Source: JBAZAX01 sp041671765
GTDB lineage: Bacteria > Babelota > Babeliae > Babelales > RVW-14
NCBI GenBank assembly: GCA_041671765.1
Contig: JBAZAX010000034.1
Location: 1 to 12,996, forward strand
Direction: 5' to 3'
Length of the DNA: 12,996 nucleotides
Positions 1 to 8,892 of this stretch are shown here, piece after piece (the stretch's first letter is position 1; each line of letters starts with the position of its first letter). The notes beneath the pieces are model-generated. The model was not told the origin of the DNA and did no database searches. It saw nothing but the letters and a program-made list of their open reading frames with translations. The position numbers and the translations under genes were made by a program.

Positions 1-1569
<1,569 letters not shown>

Positions 1570-1597
1570 GCTAATCTCACTCGAAAGTGCTCAAAAA

Positions 1598-2692
1598 TTA
1601 CGACTCTTCATCCTCATCGTGCACAGATCCACCATCGATATTTATTCGATCATGCACAGATGACATATCTCCACCCAATGGATTAATATCTTGTAATTGA
1701 ATATCCAAACCAACAAGCTTGGATGCCAATGAAATATTCTGGCCCATCTTTCCAATTGCATAAGAACGCTGATCCTGGGCCAACCATACAATGGCTCTTT
1801 TATCGCCCACAACCTCAACCTTGTCGATTTCAGCAGGTTTTAAACTGTTTCTTACCAAATCTTCAGTTGAATCAGTTGCTTCTATTAGATCTATCTTTTC
1901 CTGTCCAAGTTCACGTAGAATTGGTTTAATTCTGGCCCCACCAACTCCTACGCACGTCCCAACAGGATCAATGTCTTTACTTGTTGAAGCAAGAATTGCT
2001 TTGGTTTTATACCCGGGAGCCCTAACAATCTTTTTAATTTCAACCAAGCCTTCAAACACTTCTGGAATTTCAATTTCGATAAGACCTTTAACAAAGTCAC
2101 AGGAAGCACGATCCAATATTAGCTGATAATCCCACTTTGGAGTAGAAAGCACTTCTTTTAGCAAAACTTTTATCGGATTACCAACTTTCAAATTTTCGCC
2201 TGGAATAGAATTGTCTTTGGGTAAAAGAGCTGGAACTTCACCAATTTTTATGGCCATACCGTTACGCTCATGTTTATGAACAACCCCAATAAGAATAGTT
2301 CCTTGCTTATCTTTGAAGTCATTAAATACGGCAAACGATTCAAGCTCACGTATTTTATTTGCAATCAACTGCTTGACCATCAAAATTTCTATTCGACCAA
2401 TGTGCTCATCAAATGGCACCATAATAACATCGCCAATTTGTGCATTGGGGTTGATAGACTTCGATTTACGTAGTGAAATTTCTTTCTCTTCATCAGTCAC
2501 AGAGGCAACTACATTTTTTTCAGAAAACACCTCGAGACTGCCGGACTTTTTATTAAAAGAAACGGCAAAATTTGTTTGAGGAAATTTTTTGACAAAAGCA
2601 GCCTTCATCCCATCGCAAATTACAGAAACAATTTTTTCACGATCAAGACCACGCTCTTCGACAAGACCCTCAATGACATCAGCTAGATTCAC
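1598..2692 (-). CDS. nusA: Transcription termination/antitermination factor NusA
   Basis: NusA binds RNA polymerase and nascent RNA and modulates pausing, termination and antitermination. The 364 residues match the short form of the family without the C-terminal acidic repeats of E. coli (495 aa). Domains in order: N-terminal polymerase-binding domain (about 1-125), S1 domain (about 130-197), KH1 (about 200-275, with DPVGTCVGVGGARIKPI) and KH2 (about 276-345, with AIGKMGQNISLASKL), ending in a short acidic tail (DEDEES). The start is GTG at 2690-2692, with AAAGG about 11 bases upstream. It heads the unit and is followed closely by infB. rimP, usually immediately upstream of nusA, is replaced here by the putative replication origin. 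It is transcribed away from the origin, in the direction of fork movement. Confidence 0.96.
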   Translation of the reverse strand: MNLADVIEGLVEERGLDREKIVSVICDGMKAAFVKKFPQTNFAVSFNKKSGSLEVFSEKNVVASVTDEEKEISLRKSKSINPNAQIGDVIMVPFDEHIGRIEILMVKQLIANKIRELESFAVFNDFKDKQGTILIGVVHKHERNGMAIKIGEVPALLPKDNSIPGENLKVGNPIKVLLKEVLSTPKWDYQLILDRASCDFVKGLIEIEIPEVFEGLVEIKKIVRAPGYKTKAILASTSKDIDPVGTCVGVGGARIKPILRELGQEKIDLIEATDSTEDLVRNSLKPAEIDKVEVVGDKRAIVWLAQDQRSYAIGKMGQNISLASKLVGLDIQLQDINPLGGDMSSVHDRINIDGGSVHDEDEES

Positions 2693-2744
2693 TCTTATCC
2701 CAACCTTTGGTTAAAAAATACCAATAAAAACCTACTTATGCTTA

Positions 2745-2772
2745 ATTCTAGATCAAAAAACAAAAATGTGAA
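2745..2772 (-). promoter_or_regulatory. Candidate sigma70-type promoter for nusA-infB
   Basis: Read on the minus strand, TTCACA (2772-2767, five of six bases match TTGACA) is followed after 16 bases by TAGAAT (2750-2745, five of six match TATAAT), about 50 bases before the nusA GTG. The region is very AT-rich, so chance matches are likely; the call rests on spacing and position. Confidence 0.4.
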
Positions 2773-2867
2773 GATAAACAATTTAAACGCCATAAAGCCA
2801 TCCAAAACTGATATCTTTATTTTGTGGAAAATTTTAAATGTTATTTTTCAAATATTGAACCAACCTA

Positions 2868-2897
2868 TTATTAATTATATATTATATATATATAATA
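2868..2897. other. A/T tract, probable DNA unwinding element
   Basis: A run made entirely of A and T, largely alternating (TATATATATATAATATAA), lies directly beyond the DnaA-trio triplets on the side away from the DnaA boxes. That is where the first strand opening occurs in origins with a basal unwinding system. The role is inferred from composition and position. Confidence 0.7.
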
Positions 2898-2916
2898 TAA
2901 TAGTAATAGGCGAGCG
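2898..2916 (-). promoter_or_regulatory. DnaA-trio array and adjoining GC-rich patch
   Basis: The plus strand reads TAA TAG TAA TAG (2898-2909), which read 3'->5' from the box side is GAT-AAT-GAT-AAT, four consecutive DnaA-trio triplets of the 3'-(G/A)A(T/A)-5' type. A short GC-rich patch (GCGAGCG, 2910-2916) lies between the triplets and the perfect DnaA box at 2923-2931. The order box, GC patch, trios, A/T tract matches the basal unwinding system known from Bacillus subtilis. The triplets guide DnaA onto single-stranded DNA. Confidence 0.7.
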
Positions 2917-2922
2917 TTATTT

Positions 2923-2931
2923 TGTGGATAA
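2923..2931 (-). promoter_or_regulatory. DnaA box (perfect), next to the DnaA trios
   Basis: TGTGGATAA on the plus strand is the exact complement of TTATCCACA. This single box stands 58 bases left of the main groups and 13 bases from the DnaA-trio array, facing it. It is the likely anchor for a DnaA filament entering the A/T tract. Confidence 0.85.
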
Positions 2932-2989
2932 CTCGATCTTATACCTGTCAAAGACGCTTCTCAATCGTGAATTCGGATTATTTAAAAAT

Positions 2990-3031
2990 TGTGGATAACC
3001 TGTTGATAACTTGTTGATAACTTGTTGATAA
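2990..3031 (-). repeat. Left group of four DnaA boxes, 11-bp period
   Basis: Four boxes read on the minus strand: TTATCCACA at 2990-2998 (perfect), then TTATCAACA (one change) at 3001-3009, 3012-3020 and 3023-3031. Each starts exactly 11 bases after the previous one, about one helical turn, so DnaA protomers would sit on the same face of the DNA. The repeated unit is TTGTTGATAAC. Confidence 0.88.
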
Positions 3032-3129
3032 CTCTAGCGCTTGCGTCTAGATCGTACTTTTGGGATTGTTTTTTTTGAAACGATGTCTCACTGGTAGATT
3101 TAAAGGTGTTGAAAAACTTGTTAACAAAC

Positions 3130-3172
3130 TTATCCACAACTTATCAACAAGTTATCCACAAAGTTATCAACA
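3130..3172 (+). repeat. Right group of four DnaA boxes, opposite orientation
   Basis: Four boxes read on the plus strand: TTATCCACA at 3130-3138, TTATCAACA at 3141-3149, TTATCCACA at 3152-3160 and TTATCAACA at 3164-3172. Perfect and one-change boxes alternate, with spacings of 11, 11 and 12. The group is roughly an inverted copy of the left group across about 98 bases (3032-3129) that contain no further box and no gene. Confidence 0.88.
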
Positions 3173-3337
3173 TTCCTACCTGTAATGTTTTGAGTTTCTC
3201 TATTACTGTTTTTTTATGATCTATTGAGCTTCTTGCGTATTGCGCCATTTTACTTTTTTGAAAAATATAAATATTTTCAATTTGATATTTAATGATGTCC
3301 CGTTTTACGATTTTAAGAAAAGAATTTAGTCATGCGT

Positions 3338-3364
3338 AATAGCTATGTTTTATTTGTAGCTATT
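3338..3364. repeat. 8-bp inverted repeat overlapping the mnmG promoter
   Basis: AATAGCTA (3338-3345) and TAGCTATT (3357-3364) are perfect inverted copies around an 11-base loop. The right arm overlaps the proposed -35 box of mnmG. It could be an operator or a hairpin; no regulator is identified. Confidence 0.4.
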
Positions 3365-3382
3365 TTCATTCTGTAGTACAAT
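3354..3382 (+). promoter_or_regulatory. Candidate sigma70-type promoter for mnmG-sufB-sufD
   Basis: TTGTAG (3354-3359) and TACAAT (3377-3382) are separated by 17 bases, the preferred spacing. This would start transcription near 3389 and leave a leader of about 50 bases before the mnmG ATG. The leader contains GTTTTAGCT twice (3393-3401 and 3404-3412), spaced 11 bases apart. Confidence 0.5.
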
Positions 3383-3442
3383 TATTGTAGGAGTTTTAGC
3401 TTTGTTTTAGCTAATTTTTTCATATATTTAAACCTGGACAGT

Positions 3443-5305
3443 ATGAATAAAAATTATGATGTGATTGTTATTGGCGGTGGACATGCTGGAGTTGAGGCTG
3501 CATATGTTTCAGCAAAAATGGGTTCCAGAACACTGCTTATAACTTTGGATAAAAATAAAATTGCTACAATGCCTTGCAACCCGTCAATTGGTGGGCTTGG
3601 CAAAGGTCATATTGTTTTCGAAATTGGTGCATTGGGTGGCCTTATGCCACAGCTTTGTACTAAGACTTATCTGCAAGCCAGAATGCTTAATACAAGTAAA
3701 GGTCCCGCGGTTCAAGGCCTGCGACTTCAAATTGATAAATTTACATACAGCAACGCAGCGTCTCAAATTTTATCGCAAGTTCCCAATCTTGATATTTATG
3801 ATGGCATGGGTTCAGATATTCTTACGGAATCGATAAATGGTAAAAAACAAGTAATCGGCGTAAAAACTTCTTCAGGCGATATTTTTAAGGCTTCTTGTGT
3901 TGTAGTTACCACTGGAACATTTTTAAATGGCGTGATACACATTGGTAAAACACGCTATCCTGCCGGGCGAAGAGGCGAAGCCCCAGCCATTGGCCTTTCT
4001 GAATCAATTTCACAAGCAATGGAAGTGCCAATTTTAAGATTAAAAACTGGTACTCCTCCACGATTATTAACTTCAAGTATTGATTTTTCAAAACTTGAGC
4101 GTCAGCCAGCAGAAGAACTTGAGTATCTATATGAATTTGATGAATTACATGTTGAAGAAAAATATCCGTGCTATATTGCAAAAACTAATGAAAAAACTCA
4201 CGATATAATTCGTAATAATATGCATTTGTCTGCATTATATGGTGGAGCAATTTCGGGAATTGGGCCACGTTACTGTCCATCAATCGAAGATAAAGTTAAG
4301 AAATTTCCAAATCAAAAATCGCACCATGTCTTTATTGAACCGGAAGGTGCTGATGGTGTTGAAAGTTACCCAGCAGGACTTTCAACTTCGTTGCCGTTTG
4401 AAGTTCAAATGCAGTATATTAATAGCATTGAAGGACTTGAAAATGCGGTTATCTCAAAATGTGCATATGCCATTGAATATGATTTTTTTCAGCCTAATAA
4501 TTTAGATCATTCTTTGCAGGCAAAAAATGTTGAAGGGCTTTTTCTTGCGGGGCAGTTGATTGGAACAACCGGTTACGAAGAGGCTGCGGGATTGGGCCTA
4601 ATTGCAGGTATTAATGCGAGCGTAAAGCATAAGGGGCTTGCCCCTTTTATTCTTTCTAGATCGGAAAGTTATATTGGTGTTATGATTGACGACTTGGTAA
4701 CAATAGGGATTGATGAACCATACAGAATGTTTACATCGCGAGCAGAGCGAAGACTAATCTTACGCCAAGATAATACGTTTTTACGTCTAATGCCTTATGC
4801 CAAAAAACTTGGGACCATTTCTGACGAGTTGTACGAAAAATTTTTAAAAGAAAAACATATCATACAAAAAAGCATTGAAATAATTAAATCTCGTGAAAAT
4901 CATAAATTGTTTAAATTATTTCATTCGATTGATTTTACGGATGATATAAAAGCTGAGTGTAGGTCAAATCTTGAAGAAAAACTAATGGCATTAGAGTTAA
5001 AAGAATTTGATATTCAAGCTTTGTCACATCGTGCGTTGCTTTGCATCCATGCAGAAATTAGATATCATGGTTATATCGAAAAAGAAAATAAAGAGGCTGA
5101 AAAAACTATTAAATTTGCCGATTTGCTGATTCCTAAAAAAATTGAGTATAAAGATATGCCTGGTATTACTCGTGAACTTCAACAAAAATTAATTAAGTAT
5201 AAGCCGGAGACTATTGCTCAGGCTCAATTAATACCTGGAATGACACCTGCCGCTATTTCAATTTTGATATTTCAAACTCGAGTTATATGGAAAGATGTTG
5301 CATGA
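3443..5305 (+). CDS. mnmG: tRNA uridine-5-carboxymethylaminomethyl modification enzyme MnmG (GidA)
   Basis: MnmG is the FAD-dependent partner of the GTPase MnmE; together they install the (carboxymethyl)aminomethyl group on wobble U34 of certain tRNAs. At 620 residues it is full length (E. coli 629). It has the N-terminal FAD-binding motif VIVIGGGHAG (7-16), PCNPSIGG with conserved C45, the YPAGRRGEAP and KTGTPPR motifs, GPRYCPSIED with the second conserved cysteine C278, GTTGYEEAAG, and TSRAERR at 431-437. The usual residue at the sixth position of that last motif is Tyr; here it is Arg. The C-terminal helical region binds MnmE and tRNA in homologues. The ATG at 3443 has only a weak ribosome-binding site (CTGGAC). 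The stop overlaps the sufB start (ATGA). It lies next to the proposed origin and is read away from it. Confidence 0.97.
   Translation: MNKNYDVIVIGGGHAGVEAAYVSAKMGSRTLLITLDKNKIATMPCNPSIGGLGKGHIVFEIGALGGLMPQLCTKTYLQARMLNTSKGPAVQGLRLQIDKFTYSNAASQILSQVPNLDIYDGMGSDILTESINGKKQVIGVKTSSGDIFKASCVVVTTGTFLNGVIHIGKTRYPAGRRGEAPAIGLSESISQAMEVPILRLKTGTPPRLLTSSIDFSKLERQPAEELEYLYEFDELHVEEKYPCYIAKTNEKTHDIIRNNMHLSALYGGAISGIGPRYCPSIEDKVKKFPNQKSHHVFIEPEGADGVESYPAGLSTSLPFEVQMQYINSIEGLENAVISKCAYAIEYDFFQPNNLDHSLQAKNVEGLFLAGQLIGTTGYEEAAGLGLIAGINASVKHKGLAPFILSRSESYIGVMIDDLVTIGIDEPYRMFTSRAERRLILRQDNTFLRLMPYAKKLGTISDELYEKFLKEKHIIQKSIEIIKSRENHKLFKLFHSIDFTDDIKAECRSNLEEKLMALELKEFDIQALSHRALLCIHAEIRYHGYIEKENKEAEKTIKFADLLIPKKIEYKDMPGITRELQQKLIKYKPETIAQAQLIPGMTPAAISILIFQTRVIWKDVA
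5289..5294 (+). promoter_or_regulatory. Ribosome-binding site deciding the sufB start
   Basis: GGAAAG lies 7 bases before the ATG at 5302, inside the end of mnmG. The in-frame ATG at 5287 has no such site upstream. The family's conserved N-terminal region begins only later, so 5302 is preferred. Confidence 0.55.
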
Positions 5306-6663
5306 TAGAAGATAATAAAAATTATGCATTTAAATCAGAGCTTGGGCTTAATGAAAAAATAGTAAGAGAAATTTCAGCACAAAAGCAAGAACCTGAATGG
5401 ATGCTTGAGATTAGATTAAATGCATTGAAGTATTTTGTTGATTCGGAAATGCCAAAATGGGGGCCAGATCTTTCAGTTCTCGATCCACAAAATATTTTTT
5501 ATTATGTTAAACAAACTGAAAAAGTAGAACGTTCGTGGTCGGATGTTCCAGAAGATGTTAAACAAACATTTGAACACCTTGGTTTACCACAAGCTGAAAA
5601 GCAGTATTTGGCTGGACTTGGCGCACAGTATGAATCAGAAACTGTGTACCATAATTTAAAAAAAGAGTGGGCAGAAAAAGGTGTAATTTTTCTTGATACT
5701 GATTCTGCGCTCAAAGAGTTTCCAGAAATTTTTAAAGAGTACTTTGGTACAGTCGTGCCATATAACGATAATAAATTTGCGGCTCTGAATACAGCCGTAT
5801 GGAGTGGCGGAAGTTTTATTTATGTTCCGCCAAAAGTCCATGTGACGGTACCGCTTCAAGCATATTTCAGAATTAATGCTGAACGTGTTGGCCAATTTGA
5901 ACGAACATTGATAATTGCCGATCAAGACAGTATTGTAACGTATGTTGAAGGGTGTACAGCTCCGGCTTACAGCACAAGTGCATTGCACAGTGCTGTGGTT
6001 GAAATTATTGCAAAGCCATCATCAAGAGTACGTTATTATACAATTCAAAATTGGTCAAAAAATGTCTTTAATCTTGTAACCAAACGTGCCGTTGCTTATA
6101 AAAATTCTGTTATTGAATGGATTGATGGAAACTTGGGTAGCAATGTTACAATGAAATATCCGGCTGTAGTTTTAAAAGAAGAGGGTGCAAAGGCAGAGGT
6201 TTTATCAATTGCAATTGCAAGTAGCCATGAGCAAGTTCAAGATACCGGTGCAAAAATGATTCATCTAGCGTCAAATACTAGCTCAAGGGTAATTTCAAAA
6301 TCAATCAGTAGAAATGGTGGACGTTCAAGTTACAGGGGGCTTATCAAAGTTATTAAAGGTGCAAAACATTGTAAGTCGTTTGTGCAGTGCGATGCCTTGA
6401 TTTTTGACAAAAAATCACGCTCTGATGCTTATCCAACTATGAATCTTGCTGATAATACCGTAAATTGTGCGCATGAAGCCAGTGTAAGCAAAATTGATGA
6501 TGACCAACTTTTTTATCTTACAAGCCGTGGAATTGATGCTAATTCGGCACGAACCATGATAGTTAATGGCTTTGTTGAGCCTTTTGTAAAAGAATTACCA
6601 ATGGAATTCGCGGTAGAAATCAACAGATTAATTGAGCTTGAAATGGAAGGGAGTGTCGGGTGA
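5302..6663 (+). CDS. sufB: Fe-S cluster assembly scaffold subunit SufB
   Basis: SufB is the scaffold subunit of the SufBCD complex, on which Fe-S clusters are built in the cytosol. The 453 residues show the family N-terminus (GLNEKIVREISAQKQEPEWM), the EGCTAPAY motif with C218, and the beta-helix core. The C-terminus has QCDALIFD with C363, which corresponds by alignment to the catalytic cysteine C405 of E. coli, and then HEASVSKIDDDQLFYL and RGIDANSARTMIVNGF. It starts at ATG 5302, overlapping the mnmG stop by ATGA; an in-frame ATG at 5287 would add five residues but lacks a ribosome-binding site. It is followed with a 4-base overlap by the SufD-like gene, so the pair is probably translationally coupled. 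No sufC ATPase gene lies between or beside them, unlike the usual sufBCD or sufCBD order. Confidence 0.95.
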   Translation: MIEDNKNYAFKSELGLNEKIVREISAQKQEPEWMLEIRLNALKYFVDSEMPKWGPDLSVLDPQNIFYYVKQTEKVERSWSDVPEDVKQTFEHLGLPQAEKQYLAGLGAQYESETVYHNLKKEWAEKGVIFLDTDSALKEFPEIFKEYFGTVVPYNDNKFAALNTAVWSGGSFIYVPPKVHVTVPLQAYFRINAERVGQFERTLIIADQDSIVTYVEGCTAPAYSTSALHSAVVEIIAKPSSRVRYYTIQNWSKNVFNLVTKRAVAYKNSVIEWIDGNLGSNVTMKYPAVVLKEEGAKAEVLSIAIASSHEQVQDTGAKMIHLASNTSSRVISKSISRNGGRSSYRGLIKVIKGAKHCKSFVQCDALIFDKKSRSDAYPTMNLADNTVNCAHEASVSKIDDDQLFYLTSRGIDANSARTMIVNGFVEPFVKELPMEFAVEINRLIELEMEGSVG

Positions 6664-7436
6664 GTACAAAAAGTTATGCCCAGAAAGATTTTGTTCAAAT
6701 TAATATCGACAAGTATTCATGTTCAGTAATTAAGCTTAAAGATTTAATTATAAACAAAATTCGTCAAGAATTTGACGTAATGCATCTCGTTGTAAAAATA
6801 GTTTTAGAAAAAAATATCAGTGTAGAGATTATCGACGATCTAATCGATTTCGAAGGTTTATTAAAACTATCAAGTGTCGAACACGAAATTGAATTCGACT
6901 TGCATGAAAACAGTAAACTTTTTTATACATGTAAGTTAAAGCCGCAACTCAGTCTTGAGTATAATCAAGCAATATTACAGGAACTTGGTGATAGTAGTTC
7001 AAAATTAACAAAACGATTAATATTTAACTTAACCGGATCTAATGCTCATGCAAAAATTCGAATTAGATCGCTTGCCATAAGTTCTCAGATATTTAAATTT
7101 CAGACGCTACAAAACCATTTACATTCTGACACTTTTAGTTGTCTTTGCCTAAAAAACGTTTTGTTTGATAGCGCAAAAGTTGAGTGCAATAATTCAATTA
7201 AAGTTAATAAAGATGCTTGTAAATCATTTGCCAATCAAGTTAATCGTAATTTAATAATTGGGGAAAATGCGCATGTTATTTCTAGCCCTCAATTAGAGAT
7301 TGAAAATGAAGATGTTAAATGCAAGCACGGAGCTGTTACAAAAGTTATAGACGAAGAGCAGTTTTTCTATCTTCAAAATCGTGGGATTGATGCTGTATCA
7401 GCCAAACAGTTACTGGTTAAAGGCTTCTTAAGTTAA
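6660..7436 (+). CDS. sufD: Short SufD-like Fe-S assembly protein
   Basis: SufD is the partner of SufB in the SufBCD scaffold. The C-terminal end is clearly of the family: DVKCKHGAVTKVIDEEQFFYL, then RGIDAVSAKQLLVKGF. C221 and H223 occupy the positions of the conserved Cys and the cluster-linked His (H360) of E. coli SufD. The protein has only 258 residues (E. coli 423), and its N-terminal half is poorly conserved to the eye, so it is a compact form or a reduced copy. The start is GTG at 6660, overlapping the sufB stop (GTGA), with AAGGGAG six bases upstream. Assignment as SufD rather than a second SufB rests on the C-K-H-G-A motif and gene order. It is the last gene before a likely terminator. 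Confidence 0.85.
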   Translation: MSTKSYAQKDFVQINIDKYSCSVIKLKDLIINKIRQEFDVMHLVVKIVLEKNISVEIIDDLIDFEGLLKLSSVEHEIEFDLHENSKLFYTCKLKPQLSLEYNQAILQELGDSSSKLTKRLIFNLTGSNAHAKIRIRSLAISSQIFKFQTLQNHLHSDTFSCLCLKNVLFDSAKVECNNSIKVNKDACKSFANQVNRNLIIGENAHVISSPQLEIENEDVKCKHGAVTKVIDEEQFFYLQNRGIDAVSAKQLLVKGFLS

Positions 7437-7447
7437 TATTAAATTTG

Positions 7448-7490
7448 TGTATCAAATATTGTTTGATATAGTTTTTTACATTTTTTGTTT
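7448..7490 (+). terminator. Probable Rho-independent terminator after sufD
   Basis: TATCAAA (7450-7456) pairs perfectly with TTTGATA (7462-7468) around a 5-base loop. One GT pair and one TA pair extend the stem outward, and T-rich runs (TTTTTT) follow at 7472-7477 and 7481-7486. The stem is almost all A/T and therefore weak. It would close the mnmG-sufB-sufD unit. Confidence 0.5.
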
Positions 7491-7494
7491 CGCC

Positions 7495-7523
7495 TTGACA
7501 AAATTCAAGAATGCAAGCAGAAT
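7495..7523 (+). promoter_or_regulatory. Candidate promoter for the permease pair
   Basis: A perfect TTGACA (7495-7500) is followed after 17 bases by CAGAAT (7518-7523, four of six match TATAAT), about 75 bases before the permease ATG. A second TTGACA at 7524-7529 has no good -10 at the right distance. Confidence 0.45.
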
Positions 7524-7585
7524 TTGACATAATTTTGTACAAAATAAATCTAGCTTGAAAGATAGTTCAATTTCAATTAATCAGA

Positions 7586-7590
7586 TAGGA
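7586..7590 (+). promoter_or_regulatory. Ribosome-binding site deciding the first permease start
   Basis: TAGGA lies 6 bases before the ATG at 7597. The upstream in-frame TTG at 7555 has no such site and would add a polar extension not typical of the family. Confidence 0.6.
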
Positions 7591-7596
7591 TTGATC

Positions 7597-8892
7597 ATGG
7601 AAGAGAAAGGCAAAATATCACTTTTTGCGGCCGTATTAATAAGTATGAACATCATGATAGGTGCCGGGATTTTTATGAATCCTCAACCAATGACAATGAT
7701 TGGTGGCTCCTTTGGTTTTTTGGGGTGGGTTTTTGCTGCTACACTGTTATTCCCAATAATTTGGGGCGTTGCGAGGGCTTCACAAATTTTCCCTGGACAG
7801 GGTGGTTTTTATAATTATTGTAAGCAGGGTATAAATGAAACGGCAGGATTTTTTGCTAGTTGGGCGTACTTGGTAGGATATCTTGGGACTGCTTCTACGT
7901 TAGCTTTATTTATCAAAAGTAATCTAGTAACGCAGTTTGGCCTTGTCGGAATAAATCAATATTCGATCGTCTTCAATTTTTTATTATTGTTTGTTATTTC
8001 GCTACTAAATCTTTTAAGTCTCAATTTGATAAGTAAAATTCAAAGTGGCACAACGATGTTAAAACTGGCGCCACTATTTTTTGTAATTATTATTTTTGCT
8101 CTTTATCTCGGGGGAACGGTAAATTATGATCCTTCTTCTTTACCATCTCTTCCATTAACACTTCCATTCGCATTGTTCGGATTTTGGGGTTTTGAAAGTT
8201 GCTGCGTAATTGGACATTTGATTAAGGGTGGGCAATCCCAGGTTTTTAAGGCAGTTTATATTGCATTTTTTACAGTAGCTGGGATATACGCACTGTTCCA
8301 TTTTGGTGTCATGAATATAATGGGTGTTGAAAATCTTAAAACACTTGGGGTGTCTGCATTTCCAAAATTTTTAGGATTTAGTCCTGCAGTTACAAATGTT
8401 ATAGAAGCTTTGGTGGCTTATGCCATTCTGTTAAGTGTCGTAAATGCTTTGTATGGTGTGTCATTATCCAATATCACTAATATGTTTAACTTTGCAGAAC
8501 AGGGCATATTACCTGGTTCTAAACATCTAATGAAAACAAATCGATTTGGACGACCAGTTCCTGCTGTTTTTTTGCATGGATTGATTGTTTTTATCTTGAT
8601 TACATTGATTCCAAAAGTTGAGATTTGGGCCAGCTTGACAGGCTTGGGTGTGATGACTGCATATACACTAACTCAGGTTGCTGTTTTAATTTATGATTTT
8701 AAAAATGCTTGTTTCGGATCCCTTTTTATAACAATTCTTGGATTTTCGTCGTTGGCCGTTGCGGGGTATTTTACATGGACAGGCTTAGGTCCAGATCAAG
8801 CAACAAGACTTCTTTATGCTTCTCCGATTTTGATTGGGTTGGTTCTTGGTTACGTGATGTATAAATTAACAAAGACGAGAAATGCATACTAA
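7597..8892 (+). CDS. APC-family amino acid permease (first of a tandem pair)
   Basis: A predicted inner-membrane transporter of the amino acid-polyamine-organocation superfamily; 431 residues with about 12 hydrophobic segments. The first segment carries IGAGIF (21-26), the broken-helix motif that binds the substrate carboxylate in APC transporters such as AdiC. Segment 6 carries FWGFESCC (E200, C202, C203), in the position of the conserved G-x-E of the family. The ATG at 7597 is chosen for its TAGGA site. The gene overlaps the second permease by 11 bases, so the two are likely co-translated. They align almost residue for residue at the N-terminus and arose by duplication. The substrate cannot be read from the sequence. 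In a reduced, host-dependent cell, amino-acid uptake or exchange would be the natural role. Confidence 0.9.
   Translation: MEEKGKISLFAAVLISMNIMIGAGIFMNPQPMTMIGGSFGFLGWVFAATLLFPIIWGVARASQIFPGQGGFYNYCKQGINETAGFFASWAYLVGYLGTASTLALFIKSNLVTQFGLVGINQYSIVFNFLLLFVISLLNLLSLNLISKIQSGTTMLKLAPLFFVIIIFALYLGGTVNYDPSSLPSLPLTLPFALFGFWGFESCCVIGHLIKGGQSQVFKAVYIAFFTVAGIYALFHFGVMNIMGVENLKTLGVSAFPKFLGFSPAVTNVIEALVAYAILLSVVNALYGVSLSNITNMFNFAEQGILPGSKHLMKTNRFGRPVPAVFLHGLIVFILITLIPKVEIWASLTGLGVMTAYTLTQVAVLIYDFKNACFGSLFITILGFSSLAVAGYFTWTGLGPDQATRLLYASPILIGLVLGYVMYKLTKTRNAY

Larger units (their letters stand above)
2693..3442. other. oriC: Putative chromosomal replication origin (oriC)
   Basis: This 750-base gene-free region lies between divergent nusA and mnmG. 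It has nine sites matching the DnaA box TTATCCACA exactly or with one change (TTATCAACA). Eight form two groups of four, on the minus strand at 2990-3031 and on the plus strand at 3130-3172; the ninth is at 2923-2931. Next to the ninth are a GC-rich patch, DnaA-trio triplets and a long A/T tract that would melt easily. mnmG (gidA) next door is a classic oriC neighbour. A hand count of non-coding plus-strand bases gives A 56, T 32, G 10, C 22 at 2701-2820, but A 29, T 61, G 16, C 14 at 3181-3300. This skew reversal is expected where forks diverge. dnaA itself is not nearby. Origin activity is inferred. Confidence 0.85.

Noticed and set aside
2738..2998. An 86-codon open frame inside the non-coding region, plus strand
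   Set aside because: It runs through the A/T tract, the DnaA trios and two DnaA boxes, has no ribosome-binding site and has low-complexity content. It is a chance frame.
2990..3172. The 11-bp repeats as plasmid iterons or a CRISPR array
   Set aside because: The unit is the DnaA box, the spacers are only 2-3 bases, and the flanking genes are chromosomal housekeeping genes.
5287..5301. ATG at 5287 as the start of sufB
   Set aside because: It adds five residues (MERCC) without a ribosome-binding site. The ATG at 5302 overlaps the mnmG stop and has GGAAAG at a good distance.
7524..7529. Second TTGACA as the permease promoter
   Set aside because: No reasonable -10 sequence at 16-18 bases downstream.
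7555..7596. TTG at 7555 as the start of the first permease
   Set aside because: The ATG at 7597 has TAGGA six bases upstream and gives the N-terminus that aligns residue for residue with the second permease.
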